DNA of 47,576 nucleotides, from contig NZ_FMCH01000375.1 in the NCBI RefSeq assembly GCF_900091855.1, forward strand, positions 1 to 47,576, given 5' to 3'. This DNA comes from Streptomyces sp. DvalAA-14. GTDB lineage: Bacteria; Actinomycetota; Actinomycetes; Streptomycetales; Streptomycetaceae. The translations under genes were made by a program, and so were the position numbers. Position 1 is the first letter of the stretch, and every line of letters starts with the position of its first letter. A model generated the notes under the pieces. The model searched no databases. It was not told where the DNA came from and saw only the letters and a list, made by a program, of their open reading frames with translations. Of the stretch, positions 9,429 to 17,453 are shown one piece after another.

Positions 9429-9434
9429 TAAGGT
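9429..9434 (+). promoter_or_regulatory. -10 element for a leaderless acetyltransferase mRNA
   Basis: TAAGGT is followed by exactly 6 nt before the ATG at 9441. A TANNNT box at this distance places the transcription start on the start codon. AAGG inside the box could also act as a weak ribosome site. Confidence 0.45.
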
Positions 9435-9440
9435 CGGGCA

Positions 9441-9935
9441 ATGCCCAAGCTGAAGCCACTGCATGCTGCCCACGCCCCGGCGGTCTTGGCCTTCGAGCTG
9501 GCGAACCGCGCCTACTTCGCCGCTTCGATCTCCGACCGCGGCGACGACTTCTTCGACCGGTTCACCGACCGGTACAACGCTTCGCTGGCCGAGCAGGAGG
9601 CCGGCACCTGCGCCTTCTACGTGCTCGTCGCCGAGGACGGCTCGGTGCTCGGCAGGTTCAACCTCTACGACGTGCAGGACGGCACCGCCAGACTCGGCTA
9701 CCGGGTCTCGGAGCGGGTCGCCGGCCGCGGCGTGGCGACCGCGACCGTCCGGGAGCTGTGCCGGAGGGCGACAGAGATGCACGGCGTGCTCACACTGCGG
9801 GCGGCCACCTCCCACGACAACGCCGCGTCCCAGAGAGTCTTGGCCAAGGCCGGGTTCGTCCCGGTCGGCCCTGCCACCCCGGCCGATCTCGGCGGCAAGT
9901 CAGGCACTTGGTACCAGCGCGACCTCCAGCCATAG
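9441..9935 (+). CDS. GNAT-family N-acetyltransferase (RimJ/RimL-like)
   Basis: A 164-aa acetyl-CoA-dependent N-acetyltransferase. It opens MPKLKPLHAAHAPAVLAFE, continues with the core strand GRFNLYDVQDGTARLGYRVS, and then has the acetyl-CoA loop VAGRGVATATVRELC (about residues 96-110). NAASQRVLAKAGFV (about 130-143) is the standard C-terminal motif. The layout matches RimJ/RimL-type enzymes acting on N-terminal amines or small molecules; the substrate is unknown. The gene is monocistronic and is likely transcribed without a leader from TAAGGT 6 nt upstream of the ATG. Confidence 0.88.
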   Translation: MPKLKPLHAAHAPAVLAFELANRAYFAASISDRGDDFFDRFTDRYNASLAEQEAGTCAFYVLVAEDGSVLGRFNLYDVQDGTARLGYRVSERVAGRGVATATVRELCRRATEMHGVLTLRAATSHDNAASQRVLAKAGFVPVGPATPADLGGKSGTWYQRDLQP

Positions 9936-10140
9936 ACCGTGACAGGCGACGATGTCGACGGCGGCAACCCGAAGCGGCGGGCCGCGCCGGAAGCGCGCGC
10001 GGGGCCGGCAGCTGGCCCACTACCGCTGATGGTCGCCCCACGGCGCCGTCACCACCGCCGCCATCCGCTGACGGCTCCGACCATGATCCGCCGCGCCGCG
10101 CCGCGCCGTGCCCGGAGGGTCAGGTCGTACCCTCGGCACC

Positions 10141-10533
10141 ATGCCTCGCCGTTCGAGCAGGCCCCGCCGACTGATCGCCGACGGACGGGTGTACCTGTGG
10201 ACGCTCCGCCACCGCCACCGCGTGTTGGACGGCGGCCGGTTCGCGGACTGCTGCGAGACCCTCACGCTGTACCCGCAGCCGGCAGGCACCGGCGGCCCAC
10301 TGCACATCGTCTTCGCCGACGGCCCGGGCCGATACGTCGGCGCTGCCCCCATGGGCTCCGGGGACGTGGGATACATCCAGGGCGGCTCCCTCAACCTGCA
10401 TGAACCAGGCGCCGCCCGGGCCCTGCTCGATGCGGCTTCGGCCCGCGGATGGCAGCCGGAGCAGCGGGCGGTGGAGGTCGACGGCTGGTCTCTGTTGGAG
10501 GCGGCGGCCGCCCTCCGGCCCCGGACGGATTGA
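10141..10533 (+). CDS. Conserved hypothetical protein
   Basis: A 130-aa cytoplasmic protein that I do not recognise as a named domain. It begins with a basic segment (MPRRSSRPRRLIADGRVYLW) and continues with beta-rich sequence (LTLYPQPAGTGGPLHIVFAD, GRYVGAAPMGSGDVGYIQGG) and a short helical tail with WQPEQRAVEVDGW. I have the impression that short proteins of this type recur in Streptomyces, but cannot confirm it here. ATG 10141 is preferred over a GTG at 10108: TACCCT at 10128-10133 ends 7 nt before it, which fits a leaderless transcript. No neighbour gives functional context. Confidence 0.65.
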   Translation: MPRRSSRPRRLIADGRVYLWTLRHRHRVLDGGRFADCCETLTLYPQPAGTGGPLHIVFADGPGRYVGAAPMGSGDVGYIQGGSLNLHEPGAARALLDAASARGWQPEQRAVEVDGWSLLEAAAALRPRTD

Positions 10534-10734
10534 TCCCGCTCACCCAGGGCCGGCCAATACCGCCGACAGGCCGTGAACCAGACAGGAAGATCACGATCTA
10601 CGAGTGCAGTACCAACCGGCCGGGACGCCGCACTTCGGACGCCGGGGGAGTGTCGGTTCGGAAGGAAGGCATTCGACGTAGGACGTAGGGTGAGAGGCGG
10701 CCGGAGGAGGCCGACGACCTGGGGAGCCATGTAT

Positions 10735-11073
10735 ATGACGCGGTACCTGATCTCGTTCGATGACGGCGCGATGACCTTTGCCGAAGAGGACTTGCCCGCG
10801 CTGGACGAGGCCGCGCACGAGGTGGTGCGCAAGGCTCAGGACGCCGGTGTGTGGGTCTTTGGTGGTGGACTGCAAACTCAGCAGGCGAGTGTCGTGGCCA
10901 CCGACGGGACCGTCACCAGTGGCCCGTACCCGGAGACCAAGGCAGTGCTCGGCGGGTTCTCCGTCATTGATGTGCCCTCACGTGAGGACGCGCTGGAGTG
11001 GGCGGCCAAGATCGCTGCCGCGTGCCGCTGCGCGCAGGAGGTCCGGGAGATCATGCCCGACCCGACCGTCTGA
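10735..11073 (+). CDS. YCII-related (DGPF) domain protein
   Basis: A 112-aa protein of the YCII/DGPF superfamily, small ferredoxin-like alpha/beta proteins often linked to ECF sigma factors or small-molecule enzymes. MTRYLISFDDGAMTF, the central GVWVFGGGL, and GPYPETKAVLGGFSVIDV (about residues 60-77) are typical. The catalytic-looking His of YciI-type enzymes is not evident. ATG 10735 is chosen over ATG 10729 because GGGGAG at 10721-10726 is 8 nt from the former but only 2 nt from the latter. No sigma-factor gene is adjacent. Confidence 0.85.
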   Translation: MTRYLISFDDGAMTFAEEDLPALDEAAHEVVRKAQDAGVWVFGGGLQTQQASVVATDGTVTSGPYPETKAVLGGFSVIDVPSREDALEWAAKIAAACRCAQEVREIMPDPTV

Positions 11074-11267
11074 TCGAAGACGGCCAGCAGCGGGCGTGGC
11101 CTGTCGCTCAACGTCTGACGGGCTCCGTCCGCTGGTCGCTCCTCGCGTCCGCACGGCCTCCGCTCCGGGGGAGTCGTCGGCTTGTCGGCCTCGGCGAGGT
11201 GCACTGCGCGCTCGACGGTTGCGGGAGGCGGTCGGCCCGGCCGGTTCCCGAGGGGTGGGAACGCGGG

Positions 11268-11978
11268 TCAGGCAGGGTCGGCCCGTACGTAGCAGGGTGG
11301 GACGTCGGCCAGGACGATGCGGCGCAGTTCGTCAGGGATGTCGTGCAGGGCCACGATCTGCATCGGGTCGGGCAGGCCGATCTGCGCGGCGGCGGCGACG
11401 AACGCCTCGGCCGCCGCGGTGTCGGCGCCGGGCGCGGCGGGGTCGTGGTCGTAGGCGACGAGGATCTTCTCGCGGGCATCGGCGACCTGATAGCGAGTCA
11501 GATACACCGCCCGCACCCCGCTCAGGGCCTCGACCCTCGGCCGCGCCGCGGCGATGAGGTCCGGCTGATGATCGCCGCCCTGCTTGATACGGACGGGAGC
11601 GCCGGCTGGGAACGGCCGGCCCGCGGCGATCACGGCGTCACGCTCCCAAGGCATCACCACCAGCGGGGAAGCGGCACGGGGGTTGACGACCAGGCCGCAC
11701 CCCGGTGCCAGCCGTTGCAGCAGTTCGGGCACCGTGATCTGGAAGAGCCGGTATCCGCCCGGCAGGTCGCGCCGGATCTCCTCGGGGTCGGTGTACGCCA
11801 CCGCGCACAGCTGGTCGCCGGTATCGGTGTACATGAGCTCGGGCCCGCGGTCGGTGGGCTGCACGCCGATCAGGACATTGCTGTCGGCGATGCGGAAGAT
11901 CAGCGGGTTGACCGCCATCTCCAAGGACTCGGAGGAGTCCGGAGCGTCCGGCGGCGGCCGGTCCGGCTCCTGGTTCAC
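11268..11978 (-). CDS. SseB-family protein, candidate immunity or accessory protein
   Basis: A 236-aa protein with both SseB halves. The N-terminal domain (NVLIGVQPTDRGPELMYTD to GCGLVVNP, about residues 35-100) is followed by an SseB C-terminal-like domain (AVYLTRYQVADAREKILVA to VLADVPPCYVR, about 155-233). SseB proteins are small soluble partners often found next to secreted toxins. GTG 11978 overlaps the stop of the preceding gene as GTGA and has GGGGAGG upstream, so I reject the longer ATG 12005 reading. It is the last gene of the T7SS-type operon, so it may neutralise or chaperone the secreted protein; this is inference. Confidence 0.8.
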   Translation of the reverse strand: MNQEPDRPPPDAPDSSESLEMAVNPLIFRIADSNVLIGVQPTDRGPELMYTDTGDQLCAVAYTDPEEIRRDLPGGYRLFQITVPELLQRLAPGCGLVVNPRAASPLVVMPWERDAVIAAGRPFPAGAPVRIKQGGDHQPDLIAAARPRVEALSGVRAVYLTRYQVADAREKILVAYDHDPAAPGADTAAAEAFVAAAAQIGLPDPMQIVALHDIPDELRRIVLADVPPCYVRADPA

Positions 11979-12331
11979 AGTGCCACCTCCCCTGCCTGGG
12001 TCCATTCCTTGGGCAGCGGCGAGTAGATCGTCACGTACCGCTCGGTGTCGGAGAGCAGCAGTCGGCCCTTCTCGCGGTAGCCGGGGCGGGGGAGCACGGC
12101 GTACAGGCGGATGGTGGGCGGGAAGCGGAATGTCTGCCGGAGCTGGTCGATGTGCAAGGGCCGCATCAGTGACAGGGTGCGGTCGTCGAGCAGGGGGTCG
12201 GTGCGGCCCCAGTTGGACAGGACGCGGTTGCCCCAGGACAGTTCGGCCGCCACGACCGGTTCGAGATGGGAGTAAGGGCGGTCCGGGTCTGGGCTGGAGG
12301 AGATGAGGGGGCGGTCGTCGTTGCTGGTCAT
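11975..12331 (-). CDS. Unknown protein in T7SS operon
   Basis: A 118-aa soluble protein with no family I can name. It has a conserved-looking core, WGNRVLSNWGRTDPLLDDRT followed by HIDQLRQTFRFPPTIRLYAV and YVTIYSPLPKEW, and no signal or membrane segment. It starts 6 nt after the stop of the T7SS-secreted gene and overlaps the SseB-like gene by four bases, so the three are co-translated. By position it is either a detached toxin module, an immunity protein or a chaperone. The ribosome site is weak, consistent with coupling. Confidence 0.65.
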   Translation of the reverse strand: MTSNDDRPLISSSPDPDRPYSHLEPVVAAELSWGNRVLSNWGRTDPLLDDRTLSLMRPLHIDQLRQTFRFPPTIRLYAVLPRPGYREKGRLLLSDTERYVTIYSPLPKEWTQAGEVAL

Positions 12332-12337
12332 GGGGCC

Positions 12338-14182
12338 TCAGCGAGTCGGGGCGGTGACGTCCGCGCCGGCCTGGGCGCCGCGGAACATGCCGGAGCCGAC
12401 GCCGTGGACGAACGAGACACCGGCATTGAAAGTGTCCTTGGTCCGCTGGTTGGTCAGGATCGAAGACCCGGGCGGCAGGTCGAAATTGGTGAGCGGAATA
12501 TGCCCGCCGCCGCTGGTGTCGGCGACGACTTTGTTGAGCATGGGCAGCACCCGGCCGCTGCCGCCGGAGTCGATCACCGAGATGGTGCCGGAGGCGATGT
12601 GGTCGGCGAGGTTCGGCACGAAGAACTGCGGCAGGCCGCCGGCGCCGAACTGCGCGTTGGCGCGGGCGATGCCGGTGGCGGCCGGGGTGTCGGCGTTGAA
12701 GTGGATGGTGACCCCCTCGGTGCGGTATTCGTGCAGGATCCGGCCGGGGACCAGGTCGGAGGGCCCGACCTGCACACCCCGGCTGATCCCGGCCGAGTCC
12801 AGGCCGAGTTTGGCCATCGTGCCCTCGGGCACCGCGAAACCGGTGAGCGCCGGGTGCAGCACCTCCAGGTCCGTTCCCGCGGAGACCACCGTGTCATGGA
12901 AGACGTCGATACCGGGGTAGGCGCCGCTGCCCTGCCAGGCCCGGGCCTGCCAGGACGGCAGGCCGCGGGCGGTGGACCGGCCCGCGCTCCAGCCGTCTTT
13001 CGCCTCGGCGAAGCCGCTGCGGAAGGAACCGAAGAACGCCGAGCCGTCGGCGAAGCCGCTACCGAAACCGGTCAGCAGGCCCTTCGCGCCGTAGCGCAGT
13101 TCCGAGGACATCTGGGTGAGCTTGCCCCAGGCGGTGAACGGCAGCGCCCGGATCAGGCCGGGCAGCGCCGACCTGCCCTCCCAGGCCACCTCGGCCAGGC
13201 TGCCCAACCCCCTGACCGCGCCCCAGCCCGCGCCGAGGACGTGCACCCCCGCGCCGATCAGCCCGCCGGCCTGGAAGGCGGTCTTCAGCTCGGCCAGCGT
13301 GGTCAGGCCCTTGGTCATCGGGATGCAGCTGATAGCGGCGAGTGCCACATCCCACAGCGAGGCTCTGCCTTGGGTGTACTGGTAGATGGTGTCGGCCAGG
13401 ACCAGCAGCGCCGCGGCGAACACGATCCAGGCGATCGGGCCGCCGATGATCAGCGCGATGATGCCGCCGACCACGACGACGATCTTGGCGACCACGACGA
13501 TGCCGTGCCACACCTTGGCAGCGAGGTCGCCGAGCTTGTGCCAGAAGGAGTCCGGCGGGATGCCCGAGTCTGCCGCGTCGTGCAGTGCTTTCCCGGCCGC
13601 GCTTGCGGCCGACTCCCGCAGCCCCGCGGCCTGGTGGGCCAGCTTTTTCGCCGCTTCCAGCTGCGCCTGCGGGCCGGACAGCTGTGACGTCAGGGAGTCG
13701 ACCCGGTCCTGTGCGGCGGTGTGCTTGCGCGCTCGATTCCTGACCTGCTCGGGGTCGGGTGGAGCGGGCGTCTTGTCCAGGCCGCTGAGGGTGGCGCCGG
13801 CCGACGCCAGCTCGGAGTGCAGCGACCTCACCCGGTCGTAGACCTGCCTGGCCTGGGACAGTGCCCGGTCGGCCTGGCCCTGCGCGTTGTCCAGGTCGTC
13901 GGCGTAGGTCCCCAGCGCGTCGGCGGCCATGTGGTGGGAGTGCGCGACCTTGTCCAGCTGCCCGGGGAACTTGCCGATCGCGTCCTTGAACACATCGCCG
14001 GCCGCCCCGATCCACGTCAAGGTCGCGTCGTCCCCGGCCAGGCCGCGGACGTTGCGGGCGGCGGACTCGGCGTCGTCCGCGATCAGCCGGGTACGACGCG
14101 CCAGTTCGCGGACCCGCAACGGGTCACCGGGGGTGGGGTCTTCGGTCAGGTCGAGCACGTGCCAGTCCGCGGGCCGGGCCAT
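12338..14182 (-). CDS. T7SS-secreted protein with unassigned C-terminal domain
   Basis: A 614-aa protein. Residues 1-110 match the T7SS-signal type N-terminus of Streptomyces (MARPADWHVLDLTEDPTPGD, then a WIGAAGDVFKDAIGKFPGQL helical hairpin). Residues 110-200 are predicted coiled coil. At about 226-266 is a strongly hydrophobic segment (IVVVAKIVVVVGGIIALIIG, then AWIVFAAALLVLADTIYQY). A Gly/Ala-rich linker leads to a C-terminal domain from about residue 430 (DTVVSAGTDLEVLHPALTG, GVTIHFNADTPAATG, NAQFGAGGLPQFFVPN, GSSILTN). The layout is that of a polymorphic toxin, but I recognise no toxin fold. The ATG overlaps the stop of the upstream gene (TGATG). Confidence 0.78.
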   Translation of the reverse strand: MARPADWHVLDLTEDPTPGDPLRVRELARRTRLIADDAESAARNVRGLAGDDATLTWIGAAGDVFKDAIGKFPGQLDKVAHSHHMAADALGTYADDLDNAQGQADRALSQARQVYDRVRSLHSELASAGATLSGLDKTPAPPDPEQVRNRARKHTAAQDRVDSLTSQLSGPQAQLEAAKKLAHQAAGLRESAASAAGKALHDAADSGIPPDSFWHKLGDLAAKVWHGIVVVAKIVVVVGGIIALIIGGPIAWIVFAAALLVLADTIYQYTQGRASLWDVALAAISCIPMTKGLTTLAELKTAFQAGGLIGAGVHVLGAGWGAVRGLGSLAEVAWEGRSALPGLIRALPFTAWGKLTQMSSELRYGAKGLLTGFGSGFADGSAFFGSFRSGFAEAKDGWSAGRSTARGLPSWQARAWQGSGAYPGIDVFHDTVVSAGTDLEVLHPALTGFAVPEGTMAKLGLDSAGISRGVQVGPSDLVPGRILHEYRTEGVTIHFNADTPAATGIARANAQFGAGGLPQFFVPNLADHIASGTISVIDSGGSGRVLPMLNKVVADTSGGGHIPLTNFDLPPGSSILTNQRTKDTFNAGVSFVHGVGSGMFRGAQAGADVTAPTR

Positions 14183-14844
14183 CAGGGACGACGCTCCAGA
14201 AGATCGGCGGTACGAAAGAGCCGAAACGTTTCCGTGACGGCATCGAACACGTCCAGCAGCGCCGGAGCGACCTCCACCGCGGGGCTGCTGCACGAGACGA
14301 TCGCGACCCGGTTGACATCGGGCAGCGGCACAAAGGTCTGCATGGTGACCGCACGCAGTGACCGCCCCGACGCCGCGTCCTCGACATCCTCGACTCCGTG
14401 ACTGCGGGCCGCCGGCCCGGCGTGCGGCAGCTCGAGGGTGGTCACCTCGGTCCACGGATCGTCCTCGCGCTGCGCGGACGTGGAGGTCAGCTGGGCGATC
14501 AGCGGACCGATCCGGTCCTCGGCGTCGCTGCGGGCATCGGCGGGCCCGGCCACGAACGACACGGTGACGCAGGCGGTCAGCAGCCCGTCGGCGACCGGCT
14601 CGGCCATCACCGCGCAGTACACCGCCCCCGCGTCCCACGCGCCCGCCGCCTGCTTGCGGATCAGCCGGACGACGTCCGCGCGCCGCGCGCGCAGCTCCGG
14701 CAGGTCAGTGAGACGGGCGCCCACCAGCTCGGCGGCGGAGGCCGCCCGTGTGGCGGGCCGAACATCCACCTCGAACCAACTGCCGGGCACCTGGAGCGTA
14801 TAGCCCATCCCGACATCCAGCCGCGGGCCCGCACCCCCGCTCAC
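14182..14844 (-). CDS. LpqN/PsbP-fold-like protein of T7SS operon
   Basis: A 220-aa protein without a signal peptide. It begins MGYTLQVPGSWFEVDVRP and ends with RVAIVSCSSPAVEVAPALLD, FDAVTETFRLF. This pattern (a lipoprotein-like beta domain followed by VxxSFR) resembles the LpqN/Mog1-PsbP fold, which in mycobacteria is linked to secretion. GTG 14844 lies 7 nt behind GGGGGG, and it overlaps the ancestral stop of the WXG-like gene by four bases. The downstream overlap is TGATG. It is probably an adaptor or chaperone for the secreted protein, as inferred from the operon. Confidence 0.68.
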   Translation of the reverse strand: MSGGAGPRLDVGMGYTLQVPGSWFEVDVRPATRAASAAELVGARLTDLPELRARRADVVRLIRKQAAGAWDAGAVYCAVMAEPVADGLLTACVTVSFVAGPADARSDAEDRIGPLIAQLTSTSAQREDDPWTEVTTLELPHAGPAARSHGVEDVEDAASGRSLRAVTMQTFVPLPDVNRVAIVSCSSPAVEVAPALLDVFDAVTETFRLFRTADLLERRP

Positions 14845-14900
14845 CGCTGCCCCCCGACACTGTCACGCAACTGCCCGGCGAGATCCTCATCGACCTTGGT

Positions 14901-15140
14901 TCACGCCTTGACCGCCTCGGTGACCATCGTGGACAGGCTTTCCGCGGTGTGCTCCACATGGCCGCGCCCGTCCCGCCAGTGCTTCTCGAAGTGATGCATC
15001 GCGTCCCGGACCGTATCGTGGCCGAAGTCCGCGTCATACGCGTCGATCAACGAGCGGCTCGCTTCCAGCCCCTGCTTGATACGGCGCAGCTGCCCGCCGA
15101 ACCCGTCCAGGGCCACGAGATCGTAGCCGAGATCAGCCAT
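14901..15140 (-). CDS. WXG100/ESX-like small protein, apparently cut short by TGA
   Basis: A 79-aa helical protein (MADLGYDLVALDGFGGQLRR, then IKQGLEASRSLI, FEKHWRDGRGHVEHTAESL) of ESX type. A Trp lies in the central turn of the hairpin (HWRDG), as in WXG proteins. ATG 15140 has AAGGGGGAAA upstream. The frame stops at TGA 14903-14901, but beyond it continues as TKVDEDLAGQLRDSVGGQR and stops at 14841, overlapping the next GTG by four bases. That extension is typical of ESX tails (FTKVDExLA). The TGA is therefore most likely a recent nonsense mutation, a sequencing error, or a read-through codon. It is the first gene of the T7SS operon. Confidence 0.7.
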   Translation of the reverse strand: MADLGYDLVALDGFGGQLRRIKQGLEASRSLIDAYDADFGHDTVRDAMHHFEKHWRDGRGHVEHTAESLSTMVTEAVKA

Positions 15141-15581
15141 CGTGCGTTTCCCCCTTTGAACCGGCGTCATAGCTTGCCACACTGCCTGCCGGACCGTCAG
15201 GGCGTTGCCTCCGGCATGGACGGCGTCGGCACTTTCGACCTGGGTTGCCGGACGGCCGCGGGGTGCCGGACGGTTGCGCCGCGATGGGCGGGGCGTGCGC
15301 CCCGGGGCCCGCACCGCGACGCATCCGGCGGACGCGGCGGAAGACTCAGCCGATGTCCGGCGGGAGATCTCCGAGTTCGAAGGCCCGCCGTTCCCCCCGC
15401 GTCCGACCGTCTCCGTCAAGGCGGGACGCGATCGCCTACGGGGGATCGGCCACGCTCGCGTCCGGCGGCTTCAACCAGATCCGGCGCCCTGGCCGTCCCC
15501 GATGGCGGCCCCTGGTGATTCGCCCCGCAATGAGCTAGGTTGCCCGCGCCTCGTCCGATTCGCACAGGGGGAGTGGCAGCC
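15141..15581. other. Intergenic region between divergent units
   Basis: Both strands are open but no frame resembles a protein family. It must hold the promoter of the T7SS operon (minus) and that of the acyltransferase gene (plus). No clear -35/-10 pair or palindrome stands out. Confidence 0.4.
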
Positions 15582-16528
15582 GTGCGGGAACAGCTCAAGA
15601 CCTTCCAGGCGATCGAGGTGGGCGACGGCGGCGATGGGCGGTGGGCCGCCTACGCCCGGCCCCTGTGGCGGGAGATGGAAAGCCTGCTGACCGAGGAGGG
15701 CCGGACTCCGCAGGGCGCGGATCGCGTTCGGGCGCTGTTCCGTGCCCACATGCCGGAACTGGTCCCGGCTCTGGACCGCCTGGCCGGCCAACTCGGCGGG
15801 CCCGAGGCGGGAGCCTTCCTCACCCACGCGGCGCTGCGGCCGTTCTCCCCGGGCTGCACCCAGATCGGCCAGAACGGCACTCTGCTGCGCAACTACGACT
15901 TCCCGCCCGATCAGTGCGAGGGCGCCATCGTCTCCTCCTGCTTCCTGCGCCCTGTGATCGGGATGCAGGACGTGCTGTGGGGCTTGCTGGACGGGATGAA
16001 CGACGCCGGTCTCGCGGTCTCGCTCACCTGGGGCGGACGTTCCGCCTACGGACGTGGCTTCGCCATTCTCATCGTGGTGCGCTACCTGCTGGAGACGTGC
16101 GACACCGTCGATAAAGCGGTCGGCAGGCTGCGGTCCCTGCCCGTCACGCCGTCCCACAGAACCCCACCCTCGTCGATCCTGTGAAGGCGGTGACGGTGTT
16201 CGTGGGGCCGGATATGTCACCGATGGTGGCGCCGGATGCCTGCGCCGCCAATCACCAGCACCTGCCGGTGACCGACGAGCAGGAGCGGGCCCTGCAAACA
16301 CAGGAACGGCTGCGCGCCATCCGCGCCGCGGGCGCGGACGTCGCGGCGATGCTGAAGCCGCCGCTGTACCGACCCGTCGAAGAGCAGGGGTCGAGGACCC
16401 TCTACACGGCCCACTACCGGCCCGTCGAAGGCCGCGTGACGTACTACTGGCCCGGTGAGTCATGGCAACAGTCCTTCGGCGACTTCACACCCGGATCCCG
16501 CACCGTGACCTTGGGCGTGGCCGACTGA
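15582..16528 (+). pseudogene. C45-family autoproteolytic acyltransferase, frameshifted
   Basis: An Ntn-hydrolase related to acyl-CoA:6-aminopenicillanate acyltransferase. FSPGCTQIGQNGTLLRNYDF carries the Cys nucleophile at the self-cleavage site and the NYDF motif. GGRSAYGRGFAILIVVRYLL and LETCDTVDKAVGRLRSLPV follow. The frame then ends at 16184. Family sequence resumes in another frame from about 16150 (QNPTLVD...AVTVFVGPDM, DACAANHQHLPVTD) to 16528. A single indel near 16145-16160 explains this. GTG 15582 follows AGGGGGA. It is broken as it stands, unless the base change is an assembly error. Without the frameshift it would give about 315 aa. Confidence 0.7.
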
Positions 16529-16779
16529 GAGGCATTCCGGACTCCTGCTCACCCCCGCACGAACATCTGGCAAGGACGTGATGTCACCCCCCGCCGCCCC
16601 TGGTCGGTCGAGCACCCCGCCCGATTCCCCCCGACACGGCGTCTCACGCCATCTGGCCACGAATCCACCGGTCTTGACGACTGCTCCGTACAACTGCCCG
16701 GCGGGTACAGCACGTCCCGGTTCATCTCACGCGTGACGGCGCGATACTCCTGCTCGGGAGTACGCCGGAGGGCGCCCTG

Positions 16780-17106
16780 ATGGGGGTGTTCATCGGTGGA
16801 GGTCTGGCGCTCGCCTACCGGCGGGCCGTCGACAGCCGCTCCCGGGGGCCCGCCCTCACAGGGGCGATACTTGCAGCCCTGGTCTTCCCCGCCGAGGTTC
16901 TGGACGTGGCGCTGGGCACGGACGTGGGATCCCTCGAGATGGCGACGACCTTGCTCGCATGGCCGGTGATGACAGTGGTGGCCGCCGTGCACAGTGCTGA
17001 CATCGCTGGCCGCACCCGCCATCACGCATGGCTGTGGACCGGCCGGTCATCCGCGTCGCTGACGCGCTCAGCCACACCGGCGTCGCCGCCACACGAAGCT
17101 GCGTAA
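16780..17106 (+). CDS. Small membrane protein, function unknown
   Basis: A 108-aa protein with about three hydrophobic stretches (MGVFIGGGLALAYRR, GAILAALVFPAEVLDVALG, MATTLLAWPVMTVVAAVHSA) and a polar, Ser/Thr-rich tail. GGAG lies upstream of ATG 16780. No family is recognised; the tail after about residue 85 looks unstructured and could lie past the original end. The preceding 250 bases hold no gene. Confidence 0.45.
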   Translation: MGVFIGGGLALAYRRAVDSRSRGPALTGAILAALVFPAEVLDVALGTDVGSLEMATTLLAWPVMTVVAAVHSADIAGRTRHHAWLWTGRSSASLTRSATPASPPHEAA

Positions 17107-17263
17107 CCAGGACGGACTACGAACCCTTCAACTACGACGCCGCTACTGGAGTCATTCACAGCAGGGTCGGATGGGCTTACCGCTACGACCACGGGCACCG
17201 ACCTCCAGGGGGTGACCGCCCGGACCGTGCGCCTTTGGGACGCTGAGCACAACTGATTCAATT

Positions 17264-17311
17264 AGTCGGCCAGTTGGCCAGTTGGCCAGTCGGCCAGTCG
17301 GCCAGTTAGCC
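17264..17311. repeat. Tandem octamer AGTYGGCC, six copies
   Basis: Six head-to-tail units read AGTCGGCC, AGTTGGCC, AGTTGGCC, AGTCGGCC, AGTCGGCC, AGTTAGCC. GGCC in each unit is self-complementary, and CGCTTCGCGAAGCG (17315-17328), a perfect palindrome, follows at once. The array sits just past the end of a small minus-strand ORF, in an otherwise empty gap. Confidence 0.8.
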
Positions 17312-17434
17312 ATTCGCTTCGCGAAGCGCACGCTGCCGCACCTGCCCGTCCTGGACAGCGCGGTCGACCAGGTCGACCGCGCTGTCCACCACGTCCCCGT
17401 ACAGCACCTGCGGTAGGCGCGGAGGAAGCCCCAC
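17306..17434 (-). CDS. Small ORF or 3' remnant containing a 35-bp palindrome
   Basis: A 42-codon frame from GTG 17434 to TAA reads VLYGDVVDSAVDLVDRAVQD, then GQVRQRALREANG. The composition is protein-like (amphipathic helix), and the end resembles the C-terminus of a larger protein. The only ribosome-like site (AGGAGG) is just 3 nt from the GTG, so I suspect a truncated gene rather than a true microprotein. The palindrome at 17353-17387 encodes the VDSAVDLVDRAV part. Confidence 0.3.
   Translation of the reverse strand: MGLPPRLPQVLYGDVVDSAVDLVDRAVQDGQVRQRALREANG
17353..17387. repeat. Perfect 35-bp palindrome (17-bp arms, 1-nt loop)
   Basis: GGACAGCGCGGTCGACC, one A, then its exact reverse complement. 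Two GTCGAC sites flank the centre. As RNA it would form a very stable hairpin, so it could terminate transcription coming from either side. As DNA it could be a cruciform or protein site. Confidence 0.85.
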
Positions 17435-17441
17435 TGCCTCC

Positions 17442-17447
17442 TATACT
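17442..17447 (+). promoter_or_regulatory. -10 box for a leaderless gene
   Basis: TATACT lies exactly 6 nt before GTG 17454, and no ribosome site is present. This fits a leaderless transcript. Confidence 0.55.
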
Positions 17448-17453
17448 CCTGGC

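Noticed and set aside
12266..13687. A 473-aa plus-strand open frame opposite the T7SS gene
   Set aside because: Composition of a GC-bias shadow (Gly/Arg/Gln), no family text, fully antisense to a convincing gene.
12338..14638. A 766-aa version of the T7SS-secreted protein
   Set aside because: The extra N-terminus overlaps the upstream gene in another frame. The TGATG junction and the MARPADWHVLDL start define ATG 14182.
17264..17311. Octamer array as a CRISPR
   Set aside because: Units are contiguous with no spacers, and no cas gene is present.
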